This document shows positions 58,301 to 64,000 of a stretch of DNA of 64,000 bases, piece by piece. Position 1 is the stretch's first letter; every line of letters begins with the position of its first letter. The notes below the pieces were generated by a model that did no database searches, had not been told where the DNA came from, and saw nothing but the letters and a program-made list of their open reading frames with translations. A program made the translations under genes and the position numbers. This DNA comes from Isochrysis galbana (lineage: Eukaryota; Haptophyta; Isochrysidales; Isochrysidaceae): NCBI GenBank assembly GCA_018136815.1, contig CM030938.1, positions 2,335,028-2,399,027 on the forward strand, read 5' to 3'.

Positions 58301-60288
58301 ATGGATATCGTTGTCGCCACGGCAGGTATGAGCAAGTGTGGAACAAAACTGTGAGACCTTCGCCCAAGGTCGGCCTCACCGGAGAGTGGAGACCTCGACA
58401 AGATGAACTGCATGCTATCCTCATCCACTGCGATTCCTGGCAGCCGCGCTTCCAGGCAAGCCGACACTCTCCCTCCCATCTATAATTCGAACGCTGCGCA
58501 CACGACACTAGGCTTCTCCACCCTCCCACATCGCACGCCTCCTTTCCTCGCCAAGGGGCTCCCACTTCTCCAGCTTCTCACATCTCCCCTTTTCTTCAGG
58601 GCCTGCGGGGATCGGTCATTCCATTGGGCGGGTCGGGCAGCGAACGCTCGCACAAGTCATTTCATGACGGGGTGGTGCACTTCTCTGAGCTGCTGATACT
58701 GGAGAAACCACCTGAGATGAGTAAGAAGAAGCGAAAGAAAAAGGACACAGACGACACAGGGACTGCGGTTGGTGTTGGGACCCCTACCAACGCATCAGAA
58801 GTCGAAGGTCATCAGAGCTCAAATTACCGTATAATGTTCTCCCTCTATCGTCGTTTCACACCTGGTGATGGCAGTGCTGGCTCTTCCGCCATTGTCGCCC
58901 CACCTGTGGACCCGAATGCACCGGCGGGGACTCCCACCGTCGTCCCGCCCGGGAAGCACCTGACTTTTTGCATGGCTCCAGATGACATTCTCATCCGAAA
59001 TTCCTTCCACATGCTTTCCGAGGGGGAGAAAAATGCCCGGCGCGCAGAATACAAGGCAGCCTCAGACGGTTCTTCGCGCAAGTCTTCCGGCGGAGGACGT
59101 CGCAACAGTGGGGGGGGTGCCTCGGTGACGGCGACGGCGGTCACAGCGACCGCAACGGTCGCGTCTTTACCGGGCGGGCCTCTGCCGGTTGTCACAGCAA
59201 TGTATGAGCCAACTGGCGGGACTTCAGCTCTCCCGATTGCGCAGGCGAGCACCACGGCCGGCGCACCACTCAGCATTGCGATGGTTGCAGGCAGGCCAAT
59301 GCCGCCTCCTGAACTCGCCGCTCTCTCGCTCAGCTCGGGGCCCCATTGCGGTGGCACCTCGGTTTGGGTCCGTGGACGCCACTTTTGCGGCACAACTCAG
59401 CTGTACATCGGCGGCGTGCTTGCCCCCCAACTCTCTCTCGTATCAGAGGGACTCGCAACCTTCGTCACACCGCCCGCCGCTCCAGCAGCAGCACCAGCAG
59501 CAGCAGATGGTACCACATCCGAGACAACTCCTGAGGTGCTTGTCGAGGTCATGGCGACCAATTCCGACCTCTTTGGTGGCGGCCAGCAGCCCACCTTCTC
59601 CAACGCGTTGCAGTTCACCTACACAGCATCGGGGGCGGCGCCCAGTGCACCCGCCGGTCTTCTCGTAGAGAGTGCTCCCGACGCGCAGGCAATGGAACGT
59701 GCACTCGCACTGCTAGCGGCGCACGCCGCACCGCGCGTCTCACCGGGGGACGAGGCATATTTCAAAGCCGCACAGTTGCCGCGCTCCGAACGTGCCCTGT
59801 TCGCCGCAATCGCACTTGTTCTCGGCCCAAGAGGAGCAAAGTCAGAGCAGGGAATCTCGCCCCCTGTAGACACCGTGCCCATCGATTTGCGCGACGGACT
59901 CGGTCGAACGCTTCTCCATTACGCTGCCGCTCTCAAGCATCGTCCGACGCTCGAGTTACTGCTACGTTCCGGCGCTGATGCGACGGCACGCGACGCACAC
60001 GGCATGTCCCCCGTTGACCTTGCGCGCTCTGTCGGCTTTGCGGAAGGTGACGCACTACTGAGTGGCAAAACTAGCGGTGCATGCAACGGTGTGTCTGCCA
60101 TACACCTCTCGTCCCCTGATGCTTGCGGCACCGCCGCGATGACAGAACCTTCCGTGGTCGCCTCGGAGATATCGGCGACGCCGGTCGCCACTGTTTCCGT
60201 GACGGCGCTTCCCACCGCCGCTGCTCCATCTGCTCCTGAGGTAGGAGCGCTGCTCACTCTAGGCTCCGCTGCACCGGGTACTGTCTAA
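58301..60288 (+). CDS. IPT/TIG-ankyrin repeat protein
   Basis: The main exon is about 58600-60288, entered after TTTTCTTCAG at 58590-58599. Likely upstream exon pieces are near 58364-58454 (VGLTGEWRPRQDELHAIL) and perhaps ATG 58301. A basic run KKKRKKKDTDD (ATG 58717 is just upstream) may be a nuclear signal. LSSGPHCGGTSVWVRGRHFC at about 59328-59387 starts an IPT/TIG immunoglobulin-like fold. DGLGRTLLHYAAALKHRPTL and GADATARDAHGMSPVDLAR (about 59893-60030) are two ankyrin repeats. IPT plus ankyrin is the arrangement of CAMTA and Rel/NF-kB-type regulators, but no CG-1 or Rel DNA-binding domain is visible. Ser/Thr/Ala-rich linkers fill the rest. Confidence 0.7.
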
Positions 60289-61500
60289 AGGTCCAATGAG
60301 CGCTTGCTGCCCGGGCGGCGAAAGGAAGCTCATAGAACGACGCGTGTTCGAATTATTCAGGCAGGGGACAAGACCCTTGTTTCCGGAAGTGTACGCGCTG
60401 TGCATTGTGCACATTGTACCTCCTAAAGAATGTCATAGCTCGTAGCGCCCGACCGTACTTACGTCGGACGTCAGGATCAAGGTTGTTGGACAACTTAAGA
60501 TGTTGGCTCCCTATCAGTGTGTGAGCTAGCGGTTTCCCTGATGAGCTGTACTTTTGCTATCTCGGCTAGCGGGGGCGAAGAATGACCTCAAACAAAGGCG
60601 ATCCTGAGAAGCAAAGAAGTTCAGGCAATCTTCGTCATCCATGTCCTTACGAACGGCACCACATTTCTTGCTCAAGGTTTTCTACGTCACGCCGTATAAA
60701 CCAGCGGATTGAGTCTTTGCTCTGCATCCCCTTTGCCTCGTTACATCGATGGGCCGTCAACGAATTTGGACCCGGGAATGTGCACCATGCAGTTTGGTCG
60801 CAATAGTCACCATCACGGCAATAGTCTCGCCCTCCTACACGCAGCGCCAAAATGAGAACGCCGAGTCGGAGAGTTCCATGCCCTATGCGATACTTGATCA
60901 TCCGATGAACGTTGACAGCTATCTCGCTCATGCTGATCATTTGGCCCATAACTCCGAAGGGCAAGGGGCCCACAAACCCGAAGGTCACAGTTCGGGTTGG
61001 TTGGGCATTTGCTATGCGAGGAGCCTTTCCAGGCTCTTCGAGATGCAATGGAAGACGACGGACCAGGCAGAGAAGCATATGCCCTAATTTGGAGACCAGG
61101 CGCACAATGCGTGCACTTATATCACGCGTGTGCCATCGTAGTCAGCGGCACGATCGATGAAATTGCGTATGATGATACGCCCTTACACTCTACATAGCTA
61201 CATATTGCTACTGCATATTACGAGTACACAACACACAAGGGCGGAGTCACGAACGACAGGGCCCTCGCCTTTTACCCGAGAAGTAGTGTGGTGGATTTTA
61301 GGGTAGCTGTGCGCTGCTAGTGTATGGCGACTTGGTGTGCACATCCTAAATGTAAATGATAAAATCTTTTTGGCAGATTTCGTTGAAGGTGAGAAGTGAG
61401 AAGGTGCAACCTAGAACTAGAACCTAGCCCTGGGCGAAAATATAGTACTTAATTTTGTTCTGGTACTGCTACATATTTATATTTATTTAGAAGGTGCAAC
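60289..61500. other. Gene-free or undeciphered stretch
   Basis: Overlapping plus frames (60749-61087 and 60997-61197, the latter with EAYALIWRPGAQCVHLYHAC) look partly protein-like, but I could not connect them by splice sites or recognise a family. GAAGGTGCAACCTAGAA at about 61399 is a copy of the MITE end seen at 61718-62375. Confidence 0.3.
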
Positions 61501-61501
61501 G

Positions 61502-61717
61502 CTAAGTTTATACTTGGTTGCGATGGAGCGCGCCGGCGCGACTCTCCCATCTATCCACCGGGTCCGTCTCGAACCATCGGACACACACTCAACAACTATC
61601 AGTAAACTGATAGGGTCATGGAGCGCGCGCCGCCGCCCTCCCTCGCTGCCGCTGCCCTCGCCGAGATGGACGAAGGCGCCGAGTGTGTGGCGAGACTATT
61701 AAAAAGTTTTTTTAGAA
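61502..61717 (+). mobile_element. Two hairpin-headed retroposon 5' ends in series
   Basis: CTAAGTTTATACTTGG (61502-61517) with ATG 61523 (MERAGATLPS) is followed 79 bp on by CTATCAGTAAACTGATAG (61596-61613) with ATG 61618 (MERAPPPSLA). Both hairpin types of the family are thus adjacent, the second perhaps inserted into the first. Each coding part is cut off within about 40 codons. Confidence 0.6.
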
Positions 61718-62375
61718 GTAAAGAGGTGCAAAATCTGGAATCTATATCTAAGGGCCCCAATTTCTCCCCCCCCCCCCCCTTTTGGTATACGACTATACAA
61801 GCACCCACAATTTGCGGAGGATGGACCGGCAACTCGCCACCCTTCATTCACCCTTCATTGCAGGGACTCCTCCGAGGTGCACTCGGGTAATTTTTTTTCG
61901 CACCCCACGCGCCCCTCATTTCACATTTTACATTAAACAATAGACTACAATAGCCGCACCCACATTTTTCGCCTTTGCCTTTGCGCATTGGTCCGGGTGG
62001 CCAACTTCAACTTCTTTGAAGGTGAAACCTGAGGTCCAGTTTTTTGTCACGTCCACCCTCCACCCTCACTTCCCTCATTTTGTATTAAATAAACAATAGC
62101 CGATAGCCGCACGAATACGAACGCCAACTCACCAACCTGGTGGGGTGGGGGCATGAAATGAAACGTTGGGCCGCCTTTAGCGGTCAGCGGGCACCTTCAC
62201 AGAAGTTGCACCTTCTCAATGCACCAATGCACAAAGGGAGGAATCCCTGAAATGAGGGGTGGCGAGTTGCCGTTCGACCCCCAAATTGTGGGTGCTGCTA
62301 TATCTTTTATTTATACCAAACCGGGGGATGGGGGTGAAAAAATAACGGGACCTCAGGTTGTACCTTCTTGTCTGT
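61718..62375. mobile_element. Foldback MITE with about 120-bp inverted arms
   Basis: Left arm (about 61718-61885) and right arm (about 62218-62375) are inverted copies holding TTTTGGTATA, GCACCCACAATTTG, CGGCAACTCGCCACCC and CAGGGANTCCTCC. The tips contain the GAAGGTGCAACCT-like end found also near 61399, 62205 and 43970. About 330 bp of AT-richer sequence lies between. No coding capacity. Confidence 0.65.
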
Positions 62376-62475
62376 GAAAGTCGCCCTCGCTGACGCTGAA
62401 TCGGGATTGCCTCTAACAAGCTTTATGGCCAAAAGCGCAGGACGACATACGCCACACAGCTACGCCACACAGCTT

Positions 62476-64000
62476 TCAAGACTGTTGACGGTGCGCCATC
62501 CAGCATTTCACGGCGTTCATCACTGGCTGTGCCTTAAGCATCACTTCTTCCCACTCACATATTGGATTTGACTGTGTCACAATCGCACCTCCAGCGCCGA
62601 GGGTGACGCCATCTCCCGACAGAACTGCCGTGCGGATGACTACGTTCAGGTCGGAGGCGCCATCGACTGAGAAAAATCCCAGAGCTCCCGAGTAAACGCC
62701 TCGCGGCGTACGGCGCTCTAAATCATGGATGATCGAAAGAGTGCGGGTCTTTGGCGCACCAGTCATAGATCCGGGCGGGAAAGCGGCAGCGGCGGCGTCG
62801 AGTGCATCTATACCTGGGGCGAGCTCGCCACGTACAGTAGTTACGAGCTGATGTACGGTTGCGTACGTTTCTATGGCCATGAGGGACGGTACTCTAACAG
62901 ACCCGACCCGGCACACGCGTCCCAGGTCATTGCGAACCAGATCGGTAATCATCAAATTCTCGGCCCGGTCCTTGGCGTTGGTGCGTAAGGCTTCTGCCAC
63001 TGCGGCGTCCTCTTCTAATGTCACACCACGCGAGGTGGTGCCTTTGATGGGTTTGGACTCAATGATACCATCAGCTTGGACACGAAGGTATCGCTCTGGT
63101 GACGAGCAGCAAATGCTAAAGGCTTCGTGGGCTTTTGGCTCTCTGCCAAGGTCTTCACCTTGGGAAACCTCAGCATGCGTGACAACGCCACTGCTATGAA
63201 TGAAGCCGCGAGGCATCTGATTATCCCCAGTGTCTACCGACAGCTCCAAGTCCACAGCAGAAGCCTGAAGGGCGCCTATGTCAACGTGCAGGAAAGCCGA
63301 ATATGGCGCTGGATTGACCATCCGCAAAACGAGATAAAAGTCGAGATCTATCAGCGCGCGAGACTCGGAACGTACATCCGGGGACCGTAACCCTCGTTCA
63401 CTCTTGTGTAGCACCGGAGAATTGGCTGGCAACCCGGAGGTCGCAGGTAGTGTCTGACGAATGACCCCGGCAGTCAGCTCTCCGTATCTTGCGCCAATGC
63501 AGGCTCGGAATTGCGTGGTGAGACACACTTCGTACGTTTCACCCTCGTGGAGGAGCTGAAATATGCGATCAATATTCGCAAGATAGTCGTCACGAGCACG
63601 GTCGCTCACGAACGTGGGCAGGGAGGTGCCCGGGCAGATTGTTTGGGCATCGGTGCGTGTTGTGGCCTTCGTGGTGGTCCTAGGTGGACTTAAAGAAGCT
63701 TCGCCACCGTCGTTCTCAAGCGTGTTTGCTGATGCGTCCGTGTACGTCACATGCGGTGTGCCATAGGAGGAACCACTTTCGGTTCTAAGGCCTCTGGCCG
63801 CAGCGCAAACAAATCGTTTGCGGTTGCTGGAATTGTTCACGTAATCTTCCTGCTCGTTAGCGGCAGCGATCTGCACCAAGCCCAACGATACGTGGCGCAT
63901 CCACTCACTCGCACTCGCTATGTCCAGATCTGAGCAACTCGATCGTCTTGATCGTCTTGACCCTTCAGATGAAGTTGGCGGGCACGGGATGCCGTCCATC
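62476..64000 (-). CDS. pabB: Aminodeoxychorismate synthase component I (PabB) domain, partial
   Basis: Makes 4-amino-4-deoxychorismate from chorismate for p-aminobenzoate and folate. The visible part (about 507 residues) ends at the stop at 62476 and continues beyond the right edge. Signatures in order: EGETYEVCLTTQF, MVNPAPYSAFL, SSPERYL, PIKGT (317-321), KDRAENLMITDLVRND, YATVHQLVTTVRG, FPPGSMTGAPK and GVYSGALGFFS. The PIKGT lysine is the covalent nucleophile of PabB; anthranilate synthases have Ala there, so TrpE is unlikely. In plants and many algae the glutaminase PabA half precedes PabB in one protein; that half would lie outside the window. There is no intron in the visible part. The N-terminal 140 residues here are Ser/Thr-rich linker. 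Confidence 0.88.
   Translation of the reverse strand, partial: MDGIPCPPTSSEGSRRSRRSSCSDLDIASASEWMRHVSLGLVQIAAANEQEDYVNNSSNRKRFVCAAARGLRTESGSSYGTPHVTYTDASANTLENDGGEASLSPPRTTTKATTRTDAQTICPGTSLPTFVSDRARDDYLANIDRIFQLLHEGETYEVCLTTQFRACIGARYGELTAGVIRQTLPATSGLPANSPVLHKSERGLRSPDVRSESRALIDLDFYLVLRMVNPAPYSAFLHVDIGALQASAVDLELSVDTGDNQMPRGFIHSSGVVTHAEVSQGEDLGREPKAHEAFSICCSSPERYLRVQADGIIESKPIKGTTSRGVTLEEDAAVAEALRTNAKDRAENLMITDLVRNDLGRVCRVGSVRVPSLMAIETYATVHQLVTTVRGELAPGIDALDAAAAAFPPGSMTGAPKTRTLSIIHDLERRTPRGVYSGALGFFSVDGASDLNVVIRTAVLSGDGVTLGAGGAIVTQSNPICEWEEVMLKAQPVMNAVKCWMAHRQQS

Noticed and set aside
62476-64000. Anthranilate synthase (TrpE) identity
   Set aside because: The PIKGT lysine marks aminodeoxychorismate synthase; TrpE has alanine at that position.

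Overview
The window reads as nuclear DNA of a eukaryote, most likely a unicellular alga. Genes carry spliceosomal introns (mostly GT-AG, at least one GC-AG), and host genes are spaced several kb apart in repeat-rich DNA. A plastid-style lysine enzyme (diaminopimelate decarboxylase with a secretory-type leader) and a folate enzyme (aminodeoxychorismate synthase) argue for a photosynthetic or formerly photosynthetic lineage. I cannot name the species.

Layout. 1-0.6 kb: open frame with a membrane segment, cut by the window edge. 0.8-12 kb: a Ty1/copia cluster with one young-looking element (identical 258-bp LTRs, 5-bp target duplication) inserted in an older copy of the same family, flanked by mosaics of family fragments in alternating orientation; the cluster ends in a tRNA-like hairpin and a 90-bp perfect palindrome. 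12.3-15.7 kb (-): 13-exon DEAD-box RNA helicase with a mitochondrial-type leader, divergent from a hypothetical gene (15.8-16.5 kb, +). 17.3-19 kb: retroposon pieces. 19.5-23.4 kb (+): uninterrupted 1290-codon hypothetical gene. 23.5-24.8 kb: a retroposon with 17-bp target duplication and a foldback element. 25.1-26.7 kb (-): four-exon ADPRM-type metallophosphatase. 28-29 kb (+): two-exon membrane RING-H2 protein. 29.3-32.3 kb: chromodomain fossil and internally deleted LINE. 33.7-37.1 kb (-): one reading frame, with one intron, joining a ubiquitin protease to a complete cyclin L with RS tail. 37.2-38.2 kb: LINE 3' end. 39.5-41.1 kb (-): diaminopimelate decarboxylase. 41.8-43.3 kb: terminal-inverted-repeat element carrying two inverted copies of one gene 3' end. 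44.3-45.1 kb (-): small membrane protein. 45.4-52 kb: foldback repeats, a 19-bp minisatellite, a pyrimidine tract and a small secreted protein with two YWRERGMSEA repeats. 52.3-54.1 kb (-): 589-aa secreted-like hypothetical. 56.9-58.2 kb (+): fasciclin-domain gene. 58.3-60.3 kb (+): IPT/TIG-ankyrin protein. 60.3-62.4 kb: repeats. 62.5-64 kb (-): PabB domain, cut by the window edge.

The host genes form no operon or pathway cluster. The two most notable signals are the ubiquitin protease-cyclin L fusion and a family of non-LTR retroposons whose 5' ends carry a short hairpin that changes sequence while keeping its pairing, placed just upstream of an ORF1 that begins Met-Glu-Arg-Ala. Exon coordinates were worked out by hand from splice consensus, reading frame and protein-family alignment from memory.
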